From Faeciplasma sp048393055 (GTDB taxonomy: Bacteria; Bacillota; Clostridia; Oscillospirales; Ruminococcaceae), in NCBI GenBank assembly GCA_048393055.1, contig DBFJJS010000012.1, forward strand, positions 163,226 to 227,225: DNA of 64,000 nt, given 5' to 3'. The notes under the pieces are model-generated. The model was not told the origin of the DNA. It searched no databases and was given only the letters and a program-made list of their open reading frames with translations. Both the position numbers and the translations under genes were made by a program. Below are positions 34,143 to 42,234 of this stretch, piece by piece (positions within the stretch are counted from its first letter, which is position 1; every line of letters starts with the position of its first letter).

Positions 34143-34367
34143 TCAAAGCTGCTCGACCTCGATAAGCTCTGCGTCCGACTTCCTCAAAGACAGCTCGTAG
34201 CCCCTTATGGTGAGTTCAAGAGGGTCCCCGAGAGGAGCAACCTTTCTTACAGTTATCTTTACGCCCTTGGTTATTCCCATGTCCATTATACGCCGCCTCA
34301 GCGCGCCTTCGCCGCCTACCCTGACGACTGTTGCGCTATGACCTACCTTTACGTCTTTTAGTGTCAT
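34143..34367 (-). CDS. feoA: Ferrous iron transport protein A
   Basis: A 74-residue SH3-like cytoplasmic partner of FeoB (VGHSATVVRVGGEGALRRRIMDMGITKG, then PLGDPLELTIRGYELSLRK). First gene of feoA-feoB-small protein; promoter with a palindrome at the start site, as expected for iron repression. Confidence 0.95.
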   Translation of the reverse strand: MTLKDVKVGHSATVVRVGGEGALRRRIMDMGITKGVKITVRKVAPLGDPLELTIRGYELSLRKSDAELIEVEQL

Positions 34368-34416
34368 ATTTATCGTTCACGCTCCTGAAAAGCATAAAAA
34401 ATTTTATTTCGCTGAT

Positions 34417-34426
34417 GTAAATTTAC
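34417..34426 (-). promoter_or_regulatory. Palindrome at the feoA transcript start, candidate metal-repressor site
   Basis: GTAAATTTAC, a perfect 10-bp palindrome immediately downstream of the -10 box (start near 34429), flanked by imperfect TGA/TCA arms. Position suits a Fur- or DtxR-type operator, but it does not match the classic 19-bp Fur box well. Confidence 0.4.
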
Positions 34427-34435
34427 TCATTTAAT

Positions 34436-34464
34436 ATAATACGCTTTTTTTGAAAATACGTCAA
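34436..34464 (-). promoter_or_regulatory. Sigma-A promoter of feoAB
   Basis: On minus, TTGACG (34459-34464), 17-nt spacer, TATTAT (34436-34441). Confidence 0.85.
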
Positions 34465-34641
34465 TCGAGCCTGTATATTTTTGTAGACCTGCACCTTGGC
34501 CTGGTTTTCTGAAAATATTCGTTTGTATAAAGTGACATGACAAAGAGCTTAGCGATAATTCGCAAGCTGCGCCTTTGTTCAGCACAGACCATAAAATGAC
34601 GCAGGCTGTACGCGCGCCGTCGTCGGCTATGTAGCTAAATA

Positions 34642-34977
34642 TCAAAGCAGAAGGTATCCCAGCGCAAGGAGCAGCTTTATATCCGCATGGTTTTTATAAA
34701 GGACGAAAAGCAGCAATAAAATTATTATTCTGTCGCTGTCCAGTCCTGCCCCATCGCCTAAAAGCTGTCCTAAGATATCCTGTATCGGGTTGCTTTGGAC
34801 GGGTTTGCTATCCGCTTTGGGACGCTCGGGTTCGCCGCGGCGTGGGCTTTGAGCTGGTGCAGCGCTTGTCGCTGCTGCGTTGCCCACTGCCGAGCGGGAG
34901 CGGCGCTGCATTTCGTGAAGCCTGTTAAGAGCCTCCTGCTGCATTCTTGTAAATTCCTCGGGGCTATATGATGCCAA
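34642..34977 (-). CDS. Small protein with hydrophobic C-terminus, unknown (cluster gene 3)
   Basis: A 111-residue protein. The N-terminus is helical and Gln/Arg-rich (EEFTRMQQEALNRLHEMQRRS), the middle an Ala/Pro/Ser linker, and the last 40 residues hold DRIIILLLLFVLYKNHADIKLLLALGYLLL, two short hydrophobic stretches that could insert in a membrane. The start is TTG 34977 with GGAGG 8 nt upstream, overlapping the preceding gene by 14 nt, which indicates coupling. No family recognised. No clear terminator follows. Confidence 0.75.
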   Translation of the reverse strand: MASYSPEEFTRMQQEALNRLHEMQRRSRSAVGNAAATSAAPAQSPRRGEPERPKADSKPVQSNPIQDILGQLLGDGAGLDSDRIIILLLLFVLYKNHADIKLLLALGYLLL

Positions 34978-35395
34978 GCAGATCGCCTCCGATAATACCG
35001 CTGTCCTTTATAAGCGGAAGAATGTTTAAAAGCCGCAGCACCTTTACCGCCCTGTCTACTCTTACGCGCTTTTCCTCTCCCAAAAGAGGTTTCAGTGCGA
35101 TTAGAAACCGGATGTTGTCATCCTCCGGATTAAAGTTTCTCAGTTTTGAAGCAATGTTCATTAACGCTCCTACGTCGATGCCGCTGTCAGGTGTCTGCAT
35201 GTCCTTTGGTGCCTGCGTGTTGCTAGCGTTTGAAAACGCTGATACCGGGCTTGAAGGCTCGGAAAAATCCTGCGCGCCGCTGCCTGCTGCGGACGAGCCG
35301 TCGGAAAGACCCAGCATAGCGGCAAGCTCGCTAAGCTGCTGCATGCTCTTTTCATCAGAAAGAATATTTTGCAGCTTTTGTGCCATGTCCTCCAT
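34964..35395 (-). CDS. Small protein of unknown function (cluster gene 2)
   Basis: A 143-residue protein. A helical N-terminus with repeated short helices (LQNILSDEKSMQQLSELAAMLG), then a Ser/Ala/Pro linker (45-75), then a conserved-looking helical C-terminal domain (FLIALKPLLGEEKRVRVDRAVKVLRLLNILPLIK). No catalytic motif. ATG 35395 follows CGGAGG. The N-terminal helix plan resembles that of cluster gene 1, suggesting similar interaction modules. Confidence 0.75.
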   Translation of the reverse strand: MEDMAQKLQNILSDEKSMQQLSELAAMLGLSDGSSAAGSGAQDFSEPSSPVSAFSNASNTQAPKDMQTPDSGIDVGALMNIASKLRNFNPEDDNIRFLIALKPLLGEEKRVRVDRAVKVLRLLNILPLIKDSGIIGGDLLGII

Positions 35396-35413
35396 TTAAA
35401 CACCTCCGAAAGT

Positions 35414-35650
35414 TTAATTGAACAGCTTTTTCATAAGCTCTCTGGCTTGAGGGCTCGAGAGAAGCGCTTGTGCGGTCGCAGGGTTCGACAGCGCCGCCGT
35501 CAGCCTGTCGGAATCCGTTTTTGACATGCCTGCCATTAGCCTGTCGAACGTTCCCGCCTCGAGTTCCTTTCTAAGCTTATCCTCGCTCACTCCGAGCTTT
35601 TTTGAAGCGGTTCTTACAAGGGAGTCGATTTGATTCTTATTAAGATCCAT
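35414..35650 (-). CDS. Small helical protein of unknown function (cluster gene 1)
   Basis: A 78-residue, apparently all-helical protein: IDSLVRTASKKLGVSEDKLRKELEAG, then FDRLMAGMSKTDSDRLTAALSNP, then TAQALLSSPQARELMKKLF. The last part, with alternating NPATAQALLSSPQA, resembles STI1-like or helical-repeat modules but this is not firm. ATG 35650 follows CGGAGG. Leads a three-gene unit divergent from a phosphodiesterase gene. Confidence 0.75.
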   Translation of the reverse strand: MDLNKNQIDSLVRTASKKLGVSEDKLRKELEAGTFDRLMAGMSKTDSDRLTAALSNPATAQALLSSPQARELMKKLFN

Positions 35651-35668
35651 ACAGTTTACCTCCGTCTA

Positions 35669-35697
35669 TTGAAATGAGTGTTGAAATGTGATATTAT
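35669..35697 (+). promoter_or_regulatory. Sigma-A promoter of the YfcE-like gene
   Basis: TTGAAA (35669-35674), 17-nt spacer, TATTAT (35692-35697). Its -10 overlaps that of the divergent promoter. Confidence 0.7.
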
Positions 35698-35721
35698 AAT
35701 GGCAAATAAATAAGCGTTTAA
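35693..35721 (-). promoter_or_regulatory. Divergent promoter of the three-gene unknown cluster
   Basis: On minus, TTAAAC (35716-35721), 17-nt spacer, TATAAT (35693-35698). Good -10, weak -35; shares the -10 bases with the plus promoter, so the two should compete for polymerase. Confidence 0.55.
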
Positions 35722-35734
35722 ATGGGGGAAGCGT

Positions 35735-36232
35735 ATGCGCGTGATAGCCTTTTCCGATTCCCACGGCAGGCAGGGCGCTGTGGCAAGGCTGCTGTCAATG
35801 ACCTGCAAAACCACCCAGCTTTATCTCTTTGCGGGAGACGGCCTTGGCGATGTGGAAGCCGTTTTAAAGGATTATCCCGATATAAGGCTTTTGTCGGTCA
35901 AGGGAAACTGCGATCTCGGCTCGCGGGCTGCTGAGGTTGCCGGCTGCAAGGTGGAAAATACCAGTATAATCGTCACGCACGGGCACAATCGCGGAGTAAA
36001 GTACGGGACTGACGGGCTGGAGCGTCTGGCGTATGAGAACAAGGCTCAGCTTGTCGTATACGGTCACACCCATTGCCGCGCCTGCGAGTACAAAAATGGG
36101 GTTTACTACGTAAATCCTGGCAGTCTTTCCTTGCCGAGGGACGGGCTTGGCGCGTCTTACGCCGCTATTGATATCATACCTGCCGGCGTTTTGGTGACGC
36201 TTGCAGACTTTGATAATCACTATAGTATATGA
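35735..36232 (+). CDS. YfcE/MJ0936-family metallophosphodiesterase
   Basis: A 165-residue calcineurin-like phosphoesterase. Metal-binding motifs are complete: FSDSHG (DxH), FAGDGLGDVE (GD), VKGNCD (GNxD), VTHGH and YGHTHCR (GHxH). Expected to hydrolyse phosphodiesters with Mn2+ or similar; physiological substrate unknown for this family. ATG 35735 follows GGGGGAAG. Probably read through into the class II aldolase gene 50 nt downstream. Confidence 0.92.
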   Translation: MRVIAFSDSHGRQGAVARLLSMTCKTTQLYLFAGDGLGDVEAVLKDYPDIRLLSVKGNCDLGSRAAEVAGCKVENTSIIVTHGHNRGVKYGTDGLERLAYENKAQLVVYGHTHCRACEYKNGVYYVNPGSLSLPRDGLGASYAAIDIIPAGVLVTLADFDNHYSI

Positions 36233-36282
36233 ACTCATAAACGCAATGTTTACTATTAAAATATTGAAAGGAAGAACTGAAT

Positions 36283-36978
36283 ATGCTGGAAAAGCTTAAA
36301 AAGGAAGTTTACGAGGCAAACATGCTTCTGCCCAAATACGGTCTTATCACCTTTACATGGGGAAATGTATCCGGAATCGACCGCGAAAAGGGGCTTGTAG
36401 TCATTAAGCCGTCAGGCGTTGAGTACGACGTCATGAAGCCGGAGGATATGGTGATAGTAGACCTTGACGGCAAGGTTGTAGAGGGGGATTTGAACCCCTC
36501 GTCGGACACCCCCACCCACATCGAGTTTTACAAGGCGTTCCCAAATATCGGAGGAGTGACGCATACGCATTCCACCTGCGCGACCTCGTTTGCACAGGCG
36601 GGCAGACCCATCCCGGCGCTTGGAACCACGCATGGCGATTATTTCTACGGAGAGATACCCTGCACCCGAAAGATGACTCCCGAAGAGATTGCATCGGAAT
36701 ATGAAAAGAACACCGGACTTGTAATCATAGAGACGTTTAAGGACAAGGACCCCGACGCGATACCGGCTGTTCTGGTGCACTCGCACGGACCGTTCACATG
36801 GGGCAAGGACGCCGTAGATTCGGTCCATCACTCGGTAATACTTGAGGAGTGCGCAAAGATGGCTCTGAATGCATTTGCCCTGAACCCTTCGCTTGAGCCA
36901 ATGCAAAAGGAGCTTCTTGACAAGCATTACCTGAGAAAGCACGGCGCAAACGCATATTACGGTCAGAAGAAGAAATAA
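36283..36978 (+). CDS. araD: L-ribulose-5-phosphate 4-epimerase (class II aldolase family)
   Basis: Interconverts L-ribulose 5-phosphate and D-xylulose 5-phosphate with zinc, linking arabinose-type sugars to the pentose phosphate pathway. The 231 residues show TWGNVSGID, the phosphate-loop SSDTPTHIEFY, zinc ligands in HTHSTCATSF, TTHGDYFYG (epimerase-type) and VHSHGPFTWG. Length matches AraD/UlaF/SgbE; other arabinose genes are not nearby, so the physiological pentose is uncertain. Confidence 0.92.
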   Translation: MLEKLKKEVYEANMLLPKYGLITFTWGNVSGIDREKGLVVIKPSGVEYDVMKPEDMVIVDLDGKVVEGDLNPSSDTPTHIEFYKAFPNIGGVTHTHSTCATSFAQAGRPIPALGTTHGDYFYGEIPCTRKMTPEEIASEYEKNTGLVIIETFKDKDPDAIPAVLVHSHGPFTWGKDAVDSVHHSVILEECAKMALNAFALNPSLEPMQKELLDKHYLRKHGANAYYGQKKK

Positions 36979-36985
36979 TGCATAA

Positions 36986-37030
36986 AAATCCCGACGGGAG
37001 AAAAATCACTTTCCCGTCGGGATTTATTTT
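36986..37030. terminator. Bidirectional terminator between araD and the DUF1846 gene
   Basis: Perfect 14-bp stem AAATCCCGACGGGA/TCCCGTCGGGATTT with 12-nt loop; T-rich on both exits. Confidence 0.88.
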
Positions 37031-37050
37031 TATGTATTTATGTATTAGTA

Positions 37051-38535
37051 TCAGCCGTGATAGAGGTTGTTTGTCTGGTACACCGGCTCGCAGGTGACGT
37101 TTATACCCAGCTTTTTAAACGTCTTCATGTCGACCGATGACAATATGACGCTGGAATGGACCTCTGAGCCCGCGAGCTTTTTGAGCTGGTCGAGAGCTCG
37201 CTTTGCGGTTGGGTTTGTAGCCGCGCATATGCTCAGGGCAAGCAGCACCTCGTCTGTATGCAGCCTTGGGTTTGCGTTGCCCAGGTGCTGCACCTTAAGC
37301 TGCTGTATAGGCTCTATTACAACGGGGGAAATGAGAAGGATATCGTCCGCTATACCTGCAAGCTCCTTTAGCGAATTGAGCAGCAGCGCCGCCGATGCGC
37401 CCAAAAGGTCGGAGGTCTTACCGGTAAGTATCTTACCGTTCGTAAGCTCTATTGCGGCTGCAGGGCTCCCTGTCTTCCTTGCCTTTTCAAGCGCCGGCTC
37501 GACTACCTTCCTCTGGGTTTCGCTAAGACCCGCCTTTTTCATAATGAGGTCTATTTTCATAAGCTCCGATTCATCCGCCTCGCCTTTTTTGTAACGGCAT
37601 CTTATGTCGTAGTATCTTCTTATTATTTCCTGCATTGATGCTCTGCGGCAGACATCGTCGTCAATAATGCAGAATCCCGCCATGTTTACGCCCATATCCG
37701 TCGGCGATTTATATGGTGACTTGCCAAGTATCATGTTGAACATGGCGTTCAGCACGGGGAATACCTCTATATCGCGGTTGTAGTTTACCGCCGCCGTTCC
37801 GTACGCTTCAAGATGGTAAGGGTCTATCATGTTTATATCGTTTAAATCCGCCGTAGCCGCCTCATACGCTTCGTTGACCGGATGATTAAGCGGAAGGTTC
37901 CATATCGGAAATGTTTCAAATTTTGCGTATCCGGCTTTTATTCCGCGCTTGTGGTCATGGTAAAGCTGAGAGAGGCAGGTCGCCATTTTCCCGCTTCCAG
38001 GACCGGGGGCCGTTACCACGATGAGTTCCCGCGAGGTTTCTATGTATTCGTTTTTGCCGTAACCGTCCTCGCTTATGACAAGGTCAAGGTCGTTTGGATA
38101 GCCCTCTATCGCATAGTGGCGGTATACCGTTATTCCGAGCGACTCAAGCTTCCTTTCAAACGCCTGTGCGGACGGCTGGGAGTTGTACATCGACAAAACC
38201 ACGCTTCCCACATACAGCCCGGCTTTTCTGAAAGCGTCTATAAGCCTGAGAACATCATGGTCGTACGTTATGCCTATGTCGCCTCTGACCTTGCTCTGCT
38301 CAATGTCGGAGGCGTTTATTACTATTACTATTTCCGCCTGGTCCTTAAGCTGCAAAAGCATTTTAAGCTTGCTGTCCGGCTGGAAGCCGGGAAGAACCCT
38401 TGATGCGTGATAGTCGTCGAACAGCTTTCCGCCGAATTCAAGATACAGCTTCCCGCCGAATTTATTAATACGCTCCTTGATATGCTCGGACTGCAGGCTT
38501 AAATACTTTTCGTTGTCAAACCCTATTTCAAACAA
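37051..38535 (-). CDS. DUF1846 domain protein
   Basis: A 494-residue conserved protein of unknown biochemical role. Starts LFEIGFDNEKYLSLQSEHI, the family beginning; contains a Gly-rich nucleotide-loop-like sequence TAPGPGSGKMATCLSQLYHDH (around 195-215), a Rossmann-like YVGSVVLSMYNSQPSAQAF stretch, and RYGTAAVNYNRDIEVFP-like regions. The TTG start at 38535 has GGAGGG 7 nt upstream; the reading from 38568 would include that site. Known structures suggest an ATP-binding enzyme, but substrate is not known. Own promoter and terminator. Confidence 0.88.
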   Translation of the reverse strand: MFEIGFDNEKYLSLQSEHIKERINKFGGKLYLEFGGKLFDDYHASRVLPGFQPDSKLKMLLQLKDQAEIVIVINASDIEQSKVRGDIGITYDHDVLRLIDAFRKAGLYVGSVVLSMYNSQPSAQAFERKLESLGITVYRHYAIEGYPNDLDLVISEDGYGKNEYIETSRELIVVTAPGPGSGKMATCLSQLYHDHKRGIKAGYAKFETFPIWNLPLNHPVNEAYEAATADLNDINMIDPYHLEAYGTAAVNYNRDIEVFPVLNAMFNMILGKSPYKSPTDMGVNMAGFCIIDDDVCRRASMQEIIRRYYDIRCRYKKGEADESELMKIDLIMKKAGLSETQRKVVEPALEKARKTGSPAAAIELTNGKILTGKTSDLLGASAALLLNSLKELAGIADDILLISPVVIEPIQQLKVQHLGNANPRLHTDEVLLALSICAATNPTAKRALDQLKKLAGSEVHSSVILSSVDMKTFKKLGINVTCEPVYQTNNLYHG

Positions 38536-38576
38536 TCTACTTCCCTCCGAAAACAACGTATTCAACAATAAAAAAT

Positions 38577-38605
38577 ATTATACCATTATTTTCGCGCGCT
38601 TTCAA
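38577..38605 (-). promoter_or_regulatory. Sigma-A promoter of the DUF1846 gene
   Basis: On minus, TTGAAA (38600-38605), 17-nt spacer, TATAAT (38577-38582). Confidence 0.85.
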
Positions 38606-38694
38606 TAAAAAGAGGAACAAAATTATCGAACTGCGGTTTGTGCAATATATCTTATATGCGTTTCGCATATGTGTCCCGAGCCGATGGCAATGGT

Positions 38695-38722
38695 ACGCCG
38701 CCGCCCCGGTTTACATATATTA
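38695..38722 (+). promoter_or_regulatory. Sigma-K-like promoter of dpaAB
   Basis: AC (38695-38696), 17-nt spacer, CATATATTA (38714-38722), a full match to the mother-cell consensus AC-N16/17-CATANNNTA. dpaAB is sigma-K controlled in Bacillus, so the gene content supports it. Confidence 0.7.
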
Positions 38723-38731
38723 AGATATAAG

Positions 38732-38765
38732 CAGAACGATAAATAGTTCAGAACGATAAATAGTT
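38732..38765 (+). repeat. Tandem 17-bp repeat in the dpaAB leader
   Basis: Two exact back-to-back copies of CAGAACGATAAATAGTT (38732-38748 and 38749-38765), followed by CTG. Each copy contains GAAC/GTTC arms around an 8-nt loop; the second extends to a 6-bp stem. It begins at about the predicted transcript start, 43 nt before the dpaA ribosome site region. Confidence 0.9.
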
Positions 38766-38808
38766 CTGAGTACAAAAAATGTTACCGCATGGGAGGAAGC
38801 TGTTTAAG

Positions 38809-39666
38809 ATGAAGGTAATTGTTTTTGGCGGCGATGCCCGTCAGATCTACTGCGCGGGGCGGCTTTCGCTCGAGCCGTCGATGGACGTGCGCAGGATAGC
38901 GCTTGGGGAGGACTCATGTCCTATGGGCGGCGTAGGGACGGCAGACATACTGGTTTTGCCGTATGTGTCGGTTAAGGACGGGTATTTGAACGCTCCGTAT
39001 AGCAGTGAGAAGATAGAATTTGACCAGGCGTATGAATACGTAGGGCAGGGAACGCTCGTATTCTGCGGAGGGATTACAGAGGATATAAGGCTTGAGCTTG
39101 ATAAGCGCGGAGCGAAAATATACGACTGGCTCGCTGATGAGGAGCTTACGTTAAAGAATGCCGCTCTCACCGCCGAGGGTGCGGCTCAGATAATAGTCAG
39201 CATGTCACGCAGCGCCGTAAGCGGGTCAAAAATACTTATCCTTGGCTGCGGACGAGTGGCAAAGGCATGCGCAAGACTGTTTCGTTCAATGGGCGCAAGG
39301 GTGTGCGTCAGCGCCAGAAAAGAATCAGACCGCGAGCTCTGCCGCAGGTCGGGAGTTACCGCGGCGGAGTTTATCGACCCGGGCGCGCTTAAAGAGGCGG
39401 ACGTGATAGTAAACACCGTCCCTGAAAGGGTGCTGGATGAGAACAGGCTTCAGCTGATAAAGCCTGGGGGATGGATCTTAGAGCTTGCCTCAAAACCGTA
39501 CGGCTTTGACTTCGAGCTTGCAAAGGCTCTTGGGGTAAGGGCTGTGCTTGGCTCAGGCCTTCCCGGAAAGTACACGCCGGAATCGGCCGGAGAGCTAATG
39601 GCTGAGGCGGTCATAAAGGCGGCGGAAAGCCTGAAAGAGACGGGAGGTGTCAGAAGCTATGGATAA
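38809..39666 (+). CDS. dpaA: Dipicolinate synthase subunit A
   Basis: With DpaB, oxidises dihydrodipicolinate to dipicolinic acid in the mother cell; DPA is then packed into the spore core. The 285 residues have a C-terminal Rossmann NAD(P) domain with ILGCGRVAKACARLFRSMGARVCVSAR, then DVIVNTVPERVL. ATG 38809 is chosen because the family starts MKVIVFGG; GGAGG lies 12 nt upstream, rather far. Overlaps dpaB by 8 nt. Confidence 0.94.
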   Translation: MKVIVFGGDARQIYCAGRLSLEPSMDVRRIALGEDSCPMGGVGTADILVLPYVSVKDGYLNAPYSSEKIEFDQAYEYVGQGTLVFCGGITEDIRLELDKRGAKIYDWLADEELTLKNAALTAEGAAQIIVSMSRSAVSGSKILILGCGRVAKACARLFRSMGARVCVSARKESDRELCRRSGVTAAEFIDPGALKEADVIVNTVPERVLDENRLQLIKPGGWILELASKPYGFDFELAKALGVRAVLGSGLPGKYTPESAGELMAEAVIKAAESLKETGGVRSYG

Positions 39667-40249
39667 AGTCAGGATAGGATATGCCCTTACCGGCTCGTTT
39701 TGCACCTTTAAGGCGTCTATAGAGGCTCTTAAAAGACTTATTGTAAGGGGCTACGACGTGACTCCTATTATGTCGTACAATGCCTATGAGCTGTCAACAC
39801 GCTTCGGTACGGCGGAGGATAACCGCATTATTTTGCAGGAGCTGACCGGAAAGCCGATAATTCACACCATACAGGACGCGGAGCCCATAGGCCCGAAAAG
39901 GATGTTCGACATCCTTGTAGTCTCCCCGTGCACATCAAACACTCTTGCAAAGCTGAGCTGCGGGGTAAACGACACGCCGGTTACGATGGCTGTAAAAAGT
40001 CATGTGAGAAACCAGCGTCCGGTGGTAATAGCCGTTTCCACAAACGACGCGCTTGCAGCGGCGGCGGCAAACATAGGCGCTCTGGAGGCAGCAAAAAACT
40101 ACTTTTTCGTTCCCTACCGTCAGGACGATTACATTTTAAAGCCGTTTTCGATGGTTGCAGACTTTTCGCTTGTGGAAAGGACGGTAGAGCTTGCGCTTTC
40201 CGGAGTGCAGCTCCAGCCGATGATAGCGGGCAGCGTCAGCAAGGAATAA
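39659..40249 (+). CDS. dpaB: Dipicolinate synthase subunit B
   Basis: Flavoprotein-type partner of DpaA. The 196 residues show the flavin-like YALTGSFCTFK, RFGTAEDNR, VVSPCTSNTLAKLSCG, and the C-terminal NYFFVPYRQDD motif of the family. ATG 39659, with GGAGGTG upstream, lies inside the dpaA end, implying coupling. The pair is not linked to dapA/dapG/asd as it is in Bacillus. Confidence 0.94.
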   Translation: MDKVRIGYALTGSFCTFKASIEALKRLIVRGYDVTPIMSYNAYELSTRFGTAEDNRIILQELTGKPIIHTIQDAEPIGPKRMFDILVVSPCTSNTLAKLSCGVNDTPVTMAVKSHVRNQRPVVIAVSTNDALAAAAANIGALEAAKNYFFVPYRQDDYILKPFSMVADFSLVERTVELALSGVQLQPMIAGSVSKE

Positions 40250-40282
40250 AAAACCGCTCCTCAGTTTGTCACCGGGGAGCGG
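40247..40282 (-). terminator. Terminator after the phosphohexomutase gene
   Basis: On minus, CCGCTCC/GGAGCGG stem then TTTTTTATTCC. On plus it is followed by CAGCTTTTATAA, so it probably also ends dpaAB. Confidence 0.8.
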
Positions 40283-40297
40283 CAGCTTTTATAAATT

Positions 40298-42016
40298 TCA
40301 GAATCCGAGCTTTGCTTTGAAATCCGCGGAAAGCTTTTTGCTCAGGGCTTCGGCATCCTCGCGCTTAGCCGATATAGTGGTGTAGTACGCCTTTATCTTA
40401 GGCTCTGTGCCGGACGGGCGGATTATTACCGTGGCGTTGTTCTCGAGGGTATAGCAGATGACGTCGGACTTGGGCAGGGTAATCGGCGAAACCTCGCCGG
40501 TCGCAAGGTTTTTGACGGCAGAGGAAAGGTAATCCGCGACCTTTACCACCTTGAATCCGCCTATTTCAGCCGGAGCGCAGGCGTGCAGCCCGCTCATTAT
40601 CCTCGCCATTTCCTCCATGCCGCTGGTGCCCTCGCATGTAAAGCTTTCAACGGTGTGCACATAGTTGCCGTACTTTTTATACATAGCCTCGCGTGCGTCG
40701 AGAAGAGATATTCCCTTAGAGCGGTAGAACGCAGCCATTTCGCAGATGAGCATCGAAGCAACTACCGCATCCTTATCCCTTACATAGCTTCCTGCAAGAT
40801 AGCCGTAGCTTTCTTCAAATCCGAAGATAAACCTGTTTTCCTCATGTGCGGCTTCCAGGTATCCTATCTGCTCTCCAATGAACTTAAAGCCGGTGAGAAC
40901 GTTTCTCATCTCAACGCCGTACTCGTCAGCTATTTCGTCCGCTATCGCGGTGGTTACTATCGACTTCACGGCTACAGGTCTTTCCGGCATAGTTTTAAGG
41001 GCTATTCTTTCCTTGCAGATGTATTCAAGGAGCATAGCACCCACCTCGTTGCCGCTGAACAGGACGTATCCGCCGTCTGCATCGGGAACGGCTATTCCGA
41101 CGCGGTCGCAGTCGGGGTCTGTGGCCAAGAGAAGGTCGGGCTTAACCTTTTCGCAAAGCTCAAGACCGAGCTTAAGCGCCTCTTTTATTTCGGGGTTCGG
41201 GAACGGGCAGGTTGGGAAGTTACCGTCCGGCATTTCCTGCTCAGGGACTACGGTGACGTCGCTTATTCCTATTCTCTTAAGTATCACCCTTACAGGCTTG
41301 TTTCCCGTGCCGTTCAGCGGGGTATATACAACCCTGAGCCCGCTTGTGGGACAGATTTCGGGGTGTACCTGCTGCTTTTGCACCTCGTCGAGATACGCTG
41401 TGATAACGTCCTGCGATATGTATTCTATCATCCCGTCCTTCACGCCCTGCTCAAAATCGACGAGCTTTGCTCCGCCGAACATCGGGACGCTGTTGATCTT
41501 TGAAAGGACTATGTCGGCAGCCTCTATGGTCATCTGGCAGCCGTCCTCGCCGTATACCTTGTAGCCGTTGTATTTTGCGGGGTTGTGAGACGCGGTGCAG
41601 ACAATTCCCGCCTTGCAGCCAAGCCTTCTTACAGCCCAGGACAGCATTGGCGTGGGCATAAGCTCGGGATAAATATACGCCTTTATGCCGTTGCCTGCAA
41701 GAACCCTTGCCGCTTCCTTTGCAAACAGGTCGGATTTTATCCTTGAATCGTACGCGATTGCTACCGACGCGCCCTTGCATTCGCCGTTTACATAGTCCGC
41801 AAGACCCTGCGTCGCGCGGCGGATGGTATAGATGTTAAGGCGGTAGCTTCCCGCGCCTATTACTCCCCGAAGACCCGCCGTTCCGAACTCAAGGTCACGG
41901 TAAAAGCGGTCCTTAATAGCCGCATCGTCGCCCTTGATATCCTCAAGCTCCCTGACAAGATCCGCATCCTCTGTGGCGTTTTTTAGCCAAAGCCTATAAA
42001 GATCCATTTCCTTCAT
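40298..42016 (-). CDS. Phosphohexomutase (phosphoglucomutase/phosphomannomutase)
   Basis: Interconverts glucose 1- and 6-phosphate (or the mannose pair) for glycogen and envelope sugars. The 572 residues show the phosphoserine loop CTASHNPAKYNGYKVY, the Mg loop DPDCDRVGIAV, sugar loop FEESYGYLAG and phosphate loop RPSGTEPKIKAY. It is the PgcA-like alpha-phosphoglucomutase size. ATG 42016, with AAAGGGG upstream, replaces the longer reading from 42067. Own promoter. Confidence 0.94.
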   Translation of the reverse strand: MKEMDLYRLWLKNATEDADLVRELEDIKGDDAAIKDRFYRDLEFGTAGLRGVIGAGSYRLNIYTIRRATQGLADYVNGECKGASVAIAYDSRIKSDLFAKEAARVLAGNGIKAYIYPELMPTPMLSWAVRRLGCKAGIVCTASHNPAKYNGYKVYGEDGCQMTIEAADIVLSKINSVPMFGGAKLVDFEQGVKDGMIEYISQDVITAYLDEVQKQQVHPEICPTSGLRVVYTPLNGTGNKPVRVILKRIGISDVTVVPEQEMPDGNFPTCPFPNPEIKEALKLGLELCEKVKPDLLLATDPDCDRVGIAVPDADGGYVLFSGNEVGAMLLEYICKERIALKTMPERPVAVKSIVTTAIADEIADEYGVEMRNVLTGFKFIGEQIGYLEAAHEENRFIFGFEESYGYLAGSYVRDKDAVVASMLICEMAAFYRSKGISLLDAREAMYKKYGNYVHTVESFTCEGTSGMEEMARIMSGLHACAPAEIGGFKVVKVADYLSSAVKNLATGEVSPITLPKSDVICYTLENNATVIIRPSGTEPKIKAYYTTISAKREDAEALSKKLSADFKAKLGF

Positions 42017-42090
42017 TACAATATCCCCTTTCAAAAAAATTTTTATGAATCTGATTACGATCGGCATGGCACAACCATTGTTACTCTTTT

Positions 42091-42119
42091 AGTATACCGC
42101 TTTTTTGATATTTTGACAA
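42091..42119 (-). promoter_or_regulatory. Sigma-A promoter of the phosphohexomutase gene
   Basis: On minus, TTGTCA (42114-42119), 17-nt spacer, TATACT (42091-42096). Confidence 0.8.
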
Positions 42120-42234
42120 GTACAAAATAAGTTTTTTGCATAATTTTTTGATTGGTTAGCGGCAAATTTATGTAAAATATAACTATATAACGCTTGATTA
42201 TAATCTGAAATATGAGAAAAAAACAAATAAAATA

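Noticed and set aside
34427..34645. 72-codon minus-strand frame between the unknown cluster and feoA
   Set aside because: No ribosome site, covers the feoA promoter, and peptide shows no family features.
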